Shown: positions 15,296-24,360, counted from the stretch's first letter. The stretch: 64,000 nucleotides of DNA from Terriglobales bacterium (GCA_035567895.1 DATMPC010000059.1:1-64000), one strand, 5' to 3'. Numbers and translations are program-made. The notes: a model not told the origin generated them from the letters alone.

Positions 15296-15928
15296 CTAGG
15301 CTCGCATGGCAGCGCCATCGAAAACCAGAGCGACCACTTCGTCGACGTAATCGTCAGTCAGTCCGGTCTGCCGAATCAGGAAGCGCATGTAGAGTGAGCC
15401 GTAAAGCGTGTCGAGCGTCAGATCGAGGTCAAGGTCTTCAGGCAGTTCTCGGCGGGCAATGCCGCGGCGCAGAGTCTGGTAGGCCTCTTGCCTGCGGGGC
15501 AGCATGAAGCGATCGCGGAAGGCCTGGATCAGCTCAGGATCGGACTGGCCTCCCCCAATCAGTGCGGCAACGATTCGTCCACGACGGCCACGCAGAACGC
15601 GCACCAGATGCTTCATCTGAATACTGACGTCGTCGCGAACTGATCCCGTATTAGGAAAGCGCAGCTCTTCGTCGGCGCTGCGCGAGAACGCTTCGGCTAC
15701 CAGCGAGGCTTTGTTCGGCCACCAGCGGTAGACAGTTGCTTTGCCCACGTCGGCGTCGGCAGCGATGGCTTCAATCGAAAGGTCGGGGAACCCTGTCTCC
15801 TGAAGCAGCTTCAGCGTGCTGCGAAGAATCGCTTTGCGTGCGTCCTCGCTGCGTGGCCGTCCCGGAGCCCTCTTACCGTTGCCGGCTTTCTCCTCGGCGT
15901 TCTCAACCGGAGAGTAGGTTTGCGCCAT
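15296..15928 (-). CDS. TetR-family repressor, likely of the adjacent RND pump
   Basis: About 210 residues from ATG 15928; the frame is open to 15997, but the extra N-terminus is not TetR-like. The HTH domain is RPRSEDARKAILRSTLKLLQ, then DLSIEAIAADADVGKATVYR and WWPNKASLVAEAF, the classic TetR N-terminus. The C-terminal ligand domain (TetR_C-like) ends in DDYVDEVVALVFDG. It is divergent from the RND permease and adaptor, the usual arrangement for a pump repressor. A candidate operator lies between them. Confidence 0.88.
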   Translation of the reverse strand: MAQTYSPVENAEEKAGNGKRAPGRPRSEDARKAILRSTLKLLQETGFPDLSIEAIAADADVGKATVYRWWPNKASLVAEAFSRSADEELRFPNTGSVRDDVSIQMKHLVRVLRGRRGRIVAALIGGGQSDPELIQAFRDRFMLPRRQEAYQTLRRGIARRELPEDLDLDLTLDTLYGSLYMRFLIRQTGLTDDYVDEVVALVFDGAAMRA

Positions 15929-15953
15929 GCGATGACGGTAACATAAAATTAAA

Positions 15954-15974
15954 TCCGATACGTTCTGTTTCGGA
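15954..15974. promoter_or_regulatory. Candidate TetR operator
   Basis: TCCGATAC-gttct-GTTTCGGA is an inverted repeat with 7 of 8 bases paired, located between the divergent tetR and RND permease genes. Binding is inferred from position and symmetry. Confidence 0.55.
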
Positions 15975-16039
15975 ATTAAGATAAGGAATCTACTCAATCT
16001 GGTTGCAGAATCAATAGTTAGTCGGGAGTCTCTGGTTCG

Positions 16040-19000
16040 ATGTGGATTGTTTCGTTAGCGTTGCGGCGTCCTTATACCTTCGTGGTGATGGCGCTGCTGA
16101 TCCTGATTCTTACTCCCATCGTCATTCTGCGCACTTCCATTGACATCTTTCCTGACATAAATATTCCCGTCATCAGCATCGTGTGGCAGTACTCCGGCAT
16201 GCAGCCGCAGGAGATGGCAGACCGCTTCCTCAGTAACACGGAGCGCGGGCTCACGACGCTGGTCAACGACATTCAGCACATTGAGTCCGTGGCTCTGCAG
16301 GGCCGCGCTATCGAGAAGATTTATTTTCAGCCAACTGCGAATCTGCAGATGGCGGTCGCGCAGGTAACCGCAGTTTCGCAACAGATGGTCCGCCAACTGC
16401 CTCCGGGAACGCAGCCGCCGCTGGTCATTGTTTACTCGGCCTCGAGTGTTCCGATCGTGCAGGTGGGCATTAGCAGCAAGAGCATTCCCGAGCAGGAACT
16501 GAACGATCTCACGCTGAACTTTGTTCGTTCTCCGTTGACGACGGTGAAGGGTGCGGCGATCCCGTACCCCTATGGCGGCAAGTCACGCGTGATCGCGGTT
16601 GACCTGGATACGCAGGCTTTGCAGGCACACGGGCTCACTCCCGTGGACGTGGTGAATGCGGTCGATGCGCAGAATCTGATTCTTCCTTCCGGCACAGCGA
16701 AAATCGGCAGCCTGGAAATGAACGTGCGCATGAATGCCAGCACGCAGACGGTCGCCGAGCTGAACGATCTTCCGATCAAGACAAAGAACGGTGCGACGAT
16801 CTACGTCCGCGACATCGGACACGTGCGCGATGGCTTCACTCCACAAACCAACATCGTGCGCCAGGACGGCGTGCGCGGCACTCTGCTAAGCGTGATGAAG
16901 AACAGCGGCGCGTCGACGCTGGATATCGTTGCTCAACTTAAAGCTCGTCTTCCAGTCATCGCTGAAAGTCTGCCTGAGGACCTCCAGATCAAAACGCTGT
17001 TCGATCAGTCGCTGTTTGTCCGAGGTTCGATCCAGGGAGTCTTGCGAGAGGGCGCTATTGCGGCAGCGCTTACCGCGCTGATGATTCTGCTGTTCCTTGG
17101 CGATTGGCGCCCGACGGTGGTGATTACTGTCTCCATTCCACTCTCGATCTGCGTGTCGATCATCCTGCTCAGTGCGCTAGGCGAGACCATCAACATCATG
17201 ACGCTGGGAGGTCTGGCGCTCGCCGTAGGCATTCTCGTCGACGACGCTACGGTTGCGATTGAGAACATCGAGCGCAACCTTGCGATGGGCAAGGACATGA
17301 AACAGGCCATTCTGGATGGCTCGCAGCAGATCGCGCTGCCGGCTTTCGTCTCGACGATCTGCATCTGCATCGTGTTCGTACCGATGTTTTTCCTGACCGG
17401 GGTCGCCAAGTACCTTTTCGTGCCCTTGGCCGAGGCCGTGGTGTTCGCGATGCTGGCATCGTATTTCCTTTCGCGAACGCTCGTACCAACGATGGTGCTC
17501 TACATCATGCGGGGCCACGAGCATAAGGCTGCGGCGCCGAAGACGATCCTCGGAAGGTTTCAGCGTGGCTTCGAGAACGGCTTCGAACAGTTTCGCGAGA
17601 CTTACAGGGATCTGCTCGGCAACGCTCTGGAGCATCGGAAAATATTTGCCATCGCCTTCCTGGGGTTTTGCGTTCTGTCCTCTGGACTTATCTTCTTCCT
17701 GGGTCAGGACTTCTTTCCCGCAGTTGACGCTGGTGTCTTCCGTCTCCACTTACGGGCTCGCGCCGGCACGAGAATCGAGGAAACAGCGCGCCTGTGCGAT
17801 GAAGTTGAGAAAGTGCTGCGGCAGGAGATTCCCAGAAACGAACTGGTCACGATTCTCGACAATATCGGCCTACCCTTCAGCTCGATCAACACGACTTACA
17901 GCACAAGCGGAACCATCGGCACGTCTGATGCCGAGATACTGGTTTCACTGAATCAGGACCATCATCATCCGACCGCGGACTACGTAAAGAAGCTGCGCGA
18001 GGATCTGCCGCTGTATTTCCCGGGGACGGAGTTCTTCTTTCAGCCGGCGGATATCGTGAGCCAGATTCTGAATTTCGGCCTCCCATCTCCTATTGACGTT
18101 CAGGTCGTTGGCCGCAACCTCAACGCGAACTATGCAATTGCGGAACAGATCGCGAACCGGATGCGCCATGTTCCCGGCGCTGCGGATGTGCATGTGCAAC
18201 AGTTGATGAACGGTCCCGCGATTGACTTGGACATCGATCGCTCGCGGGCAAAAGAAGTTGGGCTCAATCAGGAGGATGTCGCGCGCAACCTGCTGGTATC
18301 GCTGAGCGGCAGCTTTCAGACTGCGCCAAGCTACTGGCTCAATCCTGAGAACGGAGTCACGTACAACGTCGCTATACAAACTCCCGACTACCGTCTGGAT
18401 TCCATGCAGGCTCTCATGAATACGCCCGTAAGTTCGTCGTCGGCTCCCTCGCCACAGGTGCTGGCAAATCTTGCCACCATTAAGCCGAATACGACCCCGG
18501 CAGCAATCTATCACTATGACATCACGCCCGTGGTGGACGTGTACGCTTCGGTGCAAGGGCGGGATCTGGGCGGCCTCGCGAGTGACATACGCGAGGTATT
18601 GAGGCAGTTCGAGGGCAAACTGCCGAAAGGCACACACATTACTCTACGAGGTCAGGTGGAGACCATGACCTCGTCGTTCGTCGGGCTGGCGTTCGGTCTG
18701 ATTATGGCGATCGTGCTGGTGTATCTGCTGATTGTCGTGAACTTCCAGTCGTGGCTCGATCCTTTCATCATCATTACTGCCTTGCCGGGCGCGCTGGCTG
18801 GCATCATGTGGATGTTGCTGCTGACTCACACCCGTTTGAGTGTGCCTTCACTGACCGGCGCGATTATGTGCGTGGGTGTTGCGACTGCGAATAGTATTCT
18901 TCTGGTCTCGTTTGCTCGGGAGCGCATGGATGCTGGACTCTCGGCGTTTCAGGCGGCGATGGAAGCCGGATTCACGCGAATTCGACCGGTCATCATGACT

Positions 19001-19216
19001 GCTCTGGCAATGATCATCGGCATGGTGCCGATGGCGCTGGGAATGGGAGAAGGCGGCGAGCAGAATGCTCCGCTTGGACGGGCCGTGATTGGCGGTCTTC
19101 TTTTTGCCACGGTAGCGACTCTGTTCTTTGTGCCAGTGGTCTTTACAATGATTCACGGTAGAAGAGCTGGACACGTGCTAGAACAGGCTAGTCCAGAATG
19201 GGTACACGAAGAGTAG
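16040..19216 (+). CDS. RND efflux pump permease (HAE/AcrB-MdtB-like)
   Basis: A 1058-residue inner-membrane proton-driven exporter. TM1 is at the N-terminus (LALRRPYTFVVMALLILIL), followed by the large periplasmic porter loop. The TM4 proton-relay motif is GGLALAVGILVDDATVAIEN, with both essential Asp residues. A second periplasmic loop runs from about 560 to 860, and the C-terminal spans follow (GAIMCVGVATANSILLVSFA). Length and motifs are complete. It overlaps the adaptor gene by 19 bases and is divergent from a TetR regulator. The TolC gene at 40 kb could supply the outer channel, though it is not linked. Confidence 0.92.
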   Translation: MWIVSLALRRPYTFVVMALLILILTPIVILRTSIDIFPDINIPVISIVWQYSGMQPQEMADRFLSNTERGLTTLVNDIQHIESVALQGRAIEKIYFQPTANLQMAVAQVTAVSQQMVRQLPPGTQPPLVIVYSASSVPIVQVGISSKSIPEQELNDLTLNFVRSPLTTVKGAAIPYPYGGKSRVIAVDLDTQALQAHGLTPVDVVNAVDAQNLILPSGTAKIGSLEMNVRMNASTQTVAELNDLPIKTKNGATIYVRDIGHVRDGFTPQTNIVRQDGVRGTLLSVMKNSGASTLDIVAQLKARLPVIAESLPEDLQIKTLFDQSLFVRGSIQGVLREGAIAAALTALMILLFLGDWRPTVVITVSIPLSICVSIILLSALGETINIMTLGGLALAVGILVDDATVAIENIERNLAMGKDMKQAILDGSQQIALPAFVSTICICIVFVPMFFLTGVAKYLFVPLAEAVVFAMLASYFLSRTLVPTMVLYIMRGHEHKAAAPKTILGRFQRGFENGFEQFRETYRDLLGNALEHRKIFAIAFLGFCVLSSGLIFFLGQDFFPAVDAGVFRLHLRARAGTRIEETARLCDEVEKVLRQEIPRNELVTILDNIGLPFSSINTTYSTSGTIGTSDAEILVSLNQDHHHPTADYVKKLREDLPLYFPGTEFFFQPADIVSQILNFGLPSPIDVQVVGRNLNANYAIAEQIANRMRHVPGAADVHVQQLMNGPAIDLDIDRSRAKEVGLNQEDVARNLLVSLSGSFQTAPSYWLNPENGVTYNVAIQTPDYRLDSMQALMNTPVSSSSAPSPQVLANLATIKPNTTPAAIYHYDITPVVDVYASVQGRDLGGLASDIREVLRQFEGKLPKGTHITLRGQVETMTSSFVGLAFGLIMAIVLVYLLIVVNFQSWLDPFIIITALPGALAGIMWMLLLTHTRLSVPSLTGAIMCVGVATANSILLVSFARERMDAGLSAFQAAMEAGFTRIRPVIMTALAMIIGMVPMALGMGEGGEQNAPLGRAVIGGLLFATVATLFFVPVVFTMIHGRRAGHVLEQASPEWVHEE

Positions 19217-20475
19217 GACAAGGATTGAGAAAGGAACTGCAGGAAGACGTGAGTTATCCGGAAGTCATCAATTTTCCGCCCGAGACGGAGCACCCTTCTC
19301 CAAACCGGCCATCGCGCGACAGCTCAGCGCGCAAGGCAGGATGGGTTGTGGGCGGTCTCATCCTTATTCTGCTGATTGCGGGCGCGGTTACGATTGCCAG
19401 CAAGTTGGGGGAGAAGAAGGCGTTGGCGGCTGAGACTGAGCGTCTGGCAACCCCGAATGTTTCGGTCATTCATCCCACGCAGGAACAATCGCACGAAGAG
19501 CTGGTTTTGCCTGCGACAGTGCAGGCTTACCAGGAATCGCCGATTTACGCGCGCACCAATGGATACGTCTTGCGCTGGTACAAGGACATCGGCTCACATC
19601 TAAGTAAAGGGGACCTGCTCGCCGATATCGACACGCCTGAAGTCGATCAGGAATTGTTGCAGGCTCGGGCCACGCGTCAGCAGATCCAGGCGCAGTTGGG
19701 ATTAGCGAAGAGCTCGGCTGAGCGCTGGCAGAATCTGAGCAAGAGCGACTCCGTCTCGCAGCAGGAAGTTGACCAGCAGGTAAGTGGGTACCAACAAGCC
19801 GAGGCCAATCTTGCCGCGGCGGATGCGAGCGTTCGCCGGCTTCAGCAAATGGAGTCGTTCAAGCACGTGTACGCACCCTTTGCCGGGGTGCTGACCAAGC
19901 GCAACATCGATGTCGGAGCGCTCATTAATGCGGGCAACATGGGCTCGAACAAAGAATTGTTTGACGTTGCCCAGGTCGATCCGCTGCGCGTGTACGTCAG
20001 TGTGCCCCAGACCTACAGCCCGTTCATTCATGTCGGCATGAAGGCGTCTTTGGAGCAGAGAGAGTATGCCGGTCAACGGTTTGAAGGAAAGGTCGTACGA
20101 ACCTCTGAGGTAATCGATCCTTCGACGCGGACTTTGCTTACTGAAATCGACGTTCCCAATCCGGGAGGAAAGATTCTTCCCGGAGCTTATGCACAGGTGC
20201 ACTTTGCGGCGAAGATCGACGCTCCCAGATTGACGATTCCGATCAATACCTTGCTCTTCCGTCCGGAAGGTCCACGGGCCGCTGTGGTCGATTCGGATAA
20301 GAAGGTCAAACTGCGCGCTGTAACCATCGGACGAGACTACGGCAGCGCCGTCGAAGTGCTTGGTGGGCTGGAGCCGAGTGATCAAGTGATTGTGAATCCT
20401 GCTGATTCTCTGGAAGACGGCCAGCGGGTGAATGTTGCTCTGCCCAAAGCGGGAACGCAGAAGCAGGGGAACTAA
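19198..20475 (+). CDS. RND periplasmic adaptor (HlyD/AcrA family)
   Basis: A 425-residue membrane-fusion protein. A signal anchor lies at about residues 43-65 (KAGWVVGGLILILLIAGAVT). The lipoyl half-motif IYARTNGYVLRWYKDIGSHL is followed by the alpha-hairpin (QQIQAQLGLAKSSAERWQNL ... EANLAAADASVRRLQQ). The barrel begins at VYAPFAGVLTKRNIDVGALI and continues through DPLRVYVSVPQTY. No lipobox is seen. The start codon is uncertain because no clear ribosome site precedes ATG 19198; translation may depend on coupling to the permease. Confidence 0.9.
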   Translation: MGTRRVGQGLRKELQEDVSYPEVINFPPETEHPSPNRPSRDSSARKAGWVVGGLILILLIAGAVTIASKLGEKKALAAETERLATPNVSVIHPTQEQSHEELVLPATVQAYQESPIYARTNGYVLRWYKDIGSHLSKGDLLADIDTPEVDQELLQARATRQQIQAQLGLAKSSAERWQNLSKSDSVSQQEVDQQVSGYQQAEANLAAADASVRRLQQMESFKHVYAPFAGVLTKRNIDVGALINAGNMGSNKELFDVAQVDPLRVYVSVPQTYSPFIHVGMKASLEQREYAGQRFEGKVVRTSEVIDPSTRTLLTEIDVPNPGGKILPGAYAQVHFAAKIDAPRLTIPINTLLFRPEGPRAAVVDSDKKVKLRAVTIGRDYGSAVEVLGGLEPSDQVIVNPADSLEDGQRVNVALPKAGTQKQGN

Positions 20476-20704
20476 GCCATTTTCATGCTTGCTATGGACA
20501 TAGCTTGAGCCGTCTAAAGCGCATGTTCCGTTCTTGCGCGCTTTAGCGCCTGCGATAAGGCACTCATTTTGGAATAAACGCACTTACTTCAGCGGCTGAA
20601 GCCGGCGACGGTTCAGCTCGCTTTACGACACCGATGAATCCGTGCCCTTCCCTAAATCACACCACACCAACTGTGCAAATGCTGTAGACAAGACCGGGAG
20701 CAGT
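20476..20704. other. Intergenic region after the pump operon
   Basis: It contains a 9-bp perfect stem CTAAAGCGC/GCGCTTTAG (about 20516-20548) without a T-run. No gene is seen. Confidence 0.35.
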
Positions 20705-20740
20705 AAAAAAGGGCAGCCACTTCTGGCTGCCCTCTTTAAT
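20705..20740. terminator. Bidirectional terminator
   Basis: GGGCAGCC-acttct-GGCTGCCC (20711-20732) is preceded by AAAAAA and followed by TCTTTAATTT, so it can serve the pump operon (+) and the Arg/Asp-rich gene (-). Confidence 0.85.
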
Positions 20741-20754
20741 TTGCACTGTGTTTC

Positions 20755-21174
20755 TTAACGCCAGGCTGAACTGGCAAATTGGATCCAGTCCATGGTGCGC
20801 TCATAACGGTCTCTTTGGGCCGTCTGTGAGTCGTACCAGGTGTCGCCATATCGATCGCGCATCCTTTCGCGCTCGCGTTGAGCTGCGCGATAGTTGTGCT
20901 CGCGTTCGTACTGACGGAGTCTCCAACGATCGCGTTCCAATTGCCGCTCGTCGCGACGGATGTCGCTATAGACGCCGCGGTTTTCGCGACAGCCACGATT
21001 TTGATCGTGGCGGACGTCGTCACCGCGTCGCCAGTTCCGGTCATGGTCATGGCGACCATAATCAGCGCGTCGCCAATCGCTGCTGCGATGCGATCGCCAA
21101 TTGTGATCTGCCGCCATCACCGTGCCGGTACCGGCAAGTGTGAACAGCAAGAGCCCCACTGCTATTCCTTTCAT
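20755..21174 (-). CDS. Exported Arg/Asp/His/Trp-rich protein, unknown function
   Basis: A 139-residue protein. A clear signal peptide (GIAVGLLLFTLAGTGTVMAA) is followed by an extremely charged mature part. It starts HNWRSHRSSDWRRADYGRHD and continues as a predicted helix with RDERQLERDRWRLRQYEREH. No domain is recognised. The protein encoded at 21637-21960 has the same layout and composition, so the two look like diverged paralogues. Highly charged periplasmic helices may bind polyanions or act as spacers; this is a guess. Confidence 0.65.
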   Translation of the reverse strand: MKGIAVGLLLFTLAGTGTVMAADHNWRSHRSSDWRRADYGRHDHDRNWRRGDDVRHDQNRGCRENRGVYSDIRRDERQLERDRWRLRQYEREHNYRAAQRERERMRDRYGDTWYDSQTAQRDRYERTMDWIQFASSAWR

Positions 21175-21364
21175 TTGATTTTCTCGCTTGATCAGAATTC
21201 GGCTTCAGGGGTTAGCCGTTATCGTCAGCAACCCGGATTCAGGAGAGAGTTGCGGTGTGCGGCGAAATTCTTTGTAGAACCGCGACGCGAGTCAGTCCAA
21301 ATCGCCCGCCGGCCAACCAAGATGATGATGCAAGAAGTCTGAGTGTCTCGAATCTATAGGAACA
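21175..21364. other. Intergenic region, no gene seen
   Basis: The upstream region of the 139-residue gene. No site was recognised. Confidence 0.3.
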
Positions 21365-21526
21365 CTGTCATCCCTCCGGCCACCGCGAAAGCCGCTAAAG
21401 GGGTCATCAAAGCTGACGCGGCCTGGGGGATCTGCTTTTTGCCGAATCGAACCGAACAGTAGATCCCCCGCGCCGCAAACCAGATTCTCAGCAAACTGCG
21501 GGATGTAGTTGCGGCGCGGATGACAG
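21365..21526. repeat. CTGTCATCC inverted-repeat element, copy A
   Basis: It begins CTGTCATCCC and ends GGATGACAG, with internal GGGGGATCTGCTTTTT and AGTAGATCCCCCGCGCCGC arms. It is the GGGGATCTGC subtype, shared with copies at 28176, 42324 and 51813. Confidence 0.8.
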
Positions 21527-21636
21527 TTCCAAAAAGGACTGAGCTAACAAAGAGAAAGGGCAGTCCGTCACCGTGGACTGCCCTCTCTACTTGGCAGAAG
21601 CTTTTCAGCAAACGTGCTGGCTTCCGCAGTTAAAAC

Positions 21637-21960
21637 TTAGCGCCAACCCCAATTGCGGTCGTGACGGATGTCGCGGTTGTCACGCCGAATGTCGCCTCGA
21701 TCGCGAGACAACTCGCGGTAGTCGTTCCGCAATTCTGCGCGCTCTCGCTGCACTCCACGCCAATCGCCTTCACGGTATTCCTGGCGCAATTCGCGCTGAT
21801 CCCGCGCAATTTCGGCGTTGTCGCGGCCAATATCCCGACGGTCTGAGCGTCGATCTGCGTAGTCGTGGCGAAGGTCCGATCTCCAGGGCCGTTCTTGTGC
21901 CATCAGTGAGCCGGCGCCCATGATTCCCATAAGTACTATGCCAACTAACGTGCGTTTCAT
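21637..21960 (-). CDS. Exported Arg/Asp-rich protein, paralogue of the 139-residue protein
   Basis: A 107-residue protein. A signal peptide (KRTLVGIVLMGIMGAGSLMA) is followed by QERPWRSDLRHDYADRRSDR and a charged helix with REL/RDIRRD repeats that ends NWGWR. GAGGAG eight bases before ATG supports the start. Function is unknown. The similarity to the neighbour at 20755-21174 is in composition and layout, with shared RDxRxLRxxxRE spacing. An inverted-repeat element separates the two. Confidence 0.7.
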   Translation of the reverse strand: MKRTLVGIVLMGIMGAGSLMAQERPWRSDLRHDYADRRSDRRDIGRDNAEIARDQRELRQEYREGDWRGVQRERAELRNDYRELSRDRGDIRRDNRDIRHDRNWGWR

Positions 21961-22093
21961 GATTGTTTTCTCCTCGTCCTAAGCCCGCCGGCGGGCCTAC
22001 CAGTACTAACACCCGGCCGGAAAAGAGTTGTGGTGATATTCGCTAGGGAAATCAGCACGCTAGGGGCAGAGTCGTCGTGGGGATGCCAAATGC

Positions 22094-22942
22094 TTACAGC
22101 CCTGCTTCAATCCGCGAACGTGGATCGAGGTAATCACGCAGCGCATCGCCAATAAAGTTAAACGACAATACCGCCAACATGACCGCAGCAGCAGGGAAGA
22201 GCACGAGGTGCGGCGCGTCGAACAGATGAGAGCGGCCGTCATTCAACATCGAGCCCCAGCTTGCTGTCGGCGGCGGTATGCCTAATCCAAGAAAGCTCAT
22301 GGTCGCCTCGGCGAGCACAGCTCCGGCCATGCCGATCGCTGCCTGCACAATCACCGGCTGAATGATATTCGGCAGAATATGACGCGTGATCACGCGCCAG
22401 TCGCTGGCTCCTAAGGCTCGAGCAGCTTCCACAAATTCCCGTTCCCGAACCGAGAGCACCTGCGCGCGCACCAAACGCGCGTAGCCAACCCATCCGCCGA
22501 TCCACAGAGCCAAGATCAAGTTGAAGACTCCGGGCCCGAGAAAGGCGACGAAGGCAATGGCCAGAAGAATCCCAGGGAAGGACAAAAATGCGTTCATCAC
22601 CACAATGTTGAAGAAGCGATCAATGCGTCCGCCGTAGTATCCGGCGATCGATCCAAAGATCAGACCGAGCAACAACGATCCAGCCACAACGCTGATTCCC
22701 ACCAGCATCGAGATGCGCGCACCATAGATAACGCGCGAAAGGATGTCGCGTCCAAGCTCATCGGTGCCGAACCAGTGTCCATGGCTGGGCCGCTCAAGCC
22801 GCGTTGCCAGATCGAGCTGCGCAGGATCACGCGGTGCGATCCACGGGGCGAAGAGCGCGAAGATCACGAACAGGCAAACAAGTGTGACGCCGAATGCAGC
22901 GAGCCGATTGTGGAGCAGTGAGCGCATGAGGCTGAAATTCAT
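22094..22942 (-). CDS. ABC transporter permease, DppC/OppC type, orphan
   Basis: A 282-residue inner-membrane permease for dipeptide/oligopeptide or nickel uptake systems. The N-terminal extension carries HWFGTDELGRDILSRVIYGA, the DppC signature, followed by five more spans. The EAA loop is EAARALGASDWRVITRHILP, and SFLGLGIPPPTASWG is family-typical. DppB, ATPase and binding-protein genes are normally adjacent but absent here. Either the gene is a leftover or it works with subunits encoded elsewhere. Confidence 0.9.
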   Translation of the reverse strand: MNFSLMRSLLHNRLAAFGVTLVCLFVIFALFAPWIAPRDPAQLDLATRLERPSHGHWFGTDELGRDILSRVIYGARISMLVGISVVAGSLLLGLIFGSIAGYYGGRIDRFFNIVVMNAFLSFPGILLAIAFVAFLGPGVFNLILALWIGGWVGYARLVRAQVLSVREREFVEAARALGASDWRVITRHILPNIIQPVIVQAAIGMAGAVLAEATMSFLGLGIPPPTASWGSMLNDGRSHLFDAPHLVLFPAAAVMLAVLSFNFIGDALRDYLDPRSRIEAGL

Positions 22943-22944
22943 TT

Positions 22945-23093
22945 AACCACGGAGACACGGAGGCACGGAGAAAGCTAGCAAAGCTAACCACGAAGGACAC
23001 GAAGGATCACGAAGGAAGCGGCTGTGGACTCTACGTTGGGAAGATTCCTCTTCCTGTTTCCTCCTTAGTGATCCTTCGTGTCCTTCGTGGTTT
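22945..23093. repeat. Inverted-repeat element, CCACGGAGACACGGAGG type (family 2)
   Basis: It opens AACCACGGAGACACGGAGGC and contains CACGAAGGACACGAAGGATC, whose complement GATCCTTCGTGTCCTTCGTG closes the element. Confidence 0.75.
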
Positions 23094-23175
23094 CCCACCG
23101 GGTTTTAGTTGAAGGGCCGAGCAAGATCCATAGAAACAAGCACTTAGCGCTCGACGAAATCCACAGGCAACCCTC

Positions 23176-23221
23176 TTGACATGTATCGCAATCAGTAATA
23201 TTGTTATCGCGATTTGTAATA
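23176..23221 (+). promoter_or_regulatory. Promoter and 21-bp-spaced direct-repeat operator of the XRE-PspA operon
   Basis: TTGACA (23176-23181) and TATTGT (23199-23204) are 17 bases apart. TATCGCAATCAGTAATA (23184-23200) and TATCGCGATTTGTAATA (23205-23221) match at 14 of 17 positions with a 21-base offset, two helical turns. One copy fills the spacer and the other sits after the -10. They are likely sites for the XRE protein encoded next. Confidence 0.65.
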
Positions 23222-23236
23222 ACACAAAAAGAGCAC

Positions 23237-23767
23237 ATGAAGCTGGGCGAAAAAATTCGGTACCTGCGCGAGGTGGAAGGCAGCATTCGCGGGCTTGATC
23301 GCGAGATGACGCAGCAGGAGATCGTTCGCGCCTTGAAGAAAGAGTTGGGCGCGAGCATCAGTCAGTCGTATCTCTCGCAGATCGAGAAGGGCGTGCGTCC
23401 GCACCTTACTAACACAACGCGCCTGTTGCTCGCCCGCTTTTTCAAGGTGCATCCGGGATACCTGGTGGACGATCCCGAGGGCTATCACACCGAATTGATG
23501 TCGGATGTGCGCACCCTCGAAGAACGTCTTGATCTTTGGCTGATCGCCGGTGCGGAGCGCTTTCGCCGCGATCCGCAGGTGAAGCATGCGCTGCTGGAAG
23601 TTGCCAAGCACAATGACTCGCGGGGATGTCTGGTGCTGCTGGGCGCGATCTTGGATACCCCGGGATTGGCGGAACGCTTGCTTCAGGTCCTGAAACCGAA
23701 TGGACACAGCCGCGAAAACGGAAAGCGCAGGCTGGATAGCAACACGCGCGGAGAGGAGATCTTATGA
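23237..23767 (+). CDS. XRE-family transcriptional regulator
   Basis: A 176-residue protein from ATG 23237; the upstream TTG at 23201 lies inside the promoter. The N-terminal HTH is MKLGEKIRYLREVEGSI, then MTQQEIVRALKKELGASISQ and SYLSQIEKGVRPHLTNTTRL, with a long gap between helices. A helical domain follows (LEERLDLWLIAGAERFRRDP) that is not a known sensor fold. It overlaps the NfeD gene by ATGA. Position at the head of an NfeD-flotillin-PspA operon suggests it controls a membrane-stress response and itself. Confidence 0.85.
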   Translation: MKLGEKIRYLREVEGSIRGLDREMTQQEIVRALKKELGASISQSYLSQIEKGVRPHLTNTTRLLLARFFKVHPGYLVDDPEGYHTELMSDVRTLEERLDLWLIAGAERFRRDPQVKHALLEVAKHNDSRGCLVLLGAILDTPGLAERLLQVLKPNGHSRENGKRRLDSNTRGEEIL

Positions 23768-24360
23768 ATTGGGAACTCTTCTATCTGATCTGCTTCATTG
23801 TGGGATTCGTATTTAGCACGCTCTCGTTTTTGACTGGGACTCTGCATCTTCATCTGCCGGTCAAGTGGCACCTACACGTTGGGAGTGATGGATTTCATGC
23901 GCACGGCATTGGATCGTTTTTTAATTCATTCACGCTAATGGCGTTCCTTACCTGGTTTGGCGGAATGGGCTATTTGCTGACGCACTATTCCAGCATCTGG
24001 ATTGGCTTCGCGCTCTTGCTGGCGACGCTTGCGGGCCTAATCGGTGCTGCCATTGTCGGATGGTTTTTCGCGCGCGTGCTGATGAAACACGATGTGGGCA
24101 TCGATCCCGCGGAATATGACATGACCGGAGTTCTCGGACGAGTGAGCAGCTCCATCCGTGGAGGCGGCACTGGCGAGATCGTTTTCGAACAAGTAGGCAC
24201 GCGGCGCAGTTGCGGCGCGCGCAGCGAAGTTGGATTGCCGATCGCGAAGGGCTCAGAGATTGTGGTCACGCGCTACGAGCGAGGAATCGCATACGTGCGC
24301 ACATGGGACGAGATTTCCGGCGAGGCAAACGCCAAAACCGGAGAGGTAAGCAAGCTGTAA
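23764..24360 (+). CDS. NfeD-like membrane protein
   Basis: A 198-residue protein with an N-terminal span (LFYLICFIVGFVFSTLSFLT) and a His-rich loop (LHLHLPVKWHLHVGSDGFHAHG). Two more spans follow at about residues 55-100, and the C-terminal OB-fold typical of NfeD comes last (MTGVLGRVSSSIRGGGTGEI ... GSEIVVTRYERGIAYV). NfeD proteins partner flotillins in membrane microdomains, and a flotillin is next in the operon. The His-rich loop could bind a metal, which is a guess. Confidence 0.82.
   Translation: MNWELFYLICFIVGFVFSTLSFLTGTLHLHLPVKWHLHVGSDGFHAHGIGSFFNSFTLMAFLTWFGGMGYLLTHYSSIWIGFALLLATLAGLIGAAIVGWFFARVLMKHDVGIDPAEYDMTGVLGRVSSSIRGGGTGEIVFEQVGTRRSCGARSEVGLPIAKGSEIVVTRYERGIAYVRTWDEISGEANAKTGEVSKL

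Noticed and set aside
19702-20583. 293-codon open frame on the minus strand
   Set aside because: A shadow of the RND adaptor gene; no family likeness.
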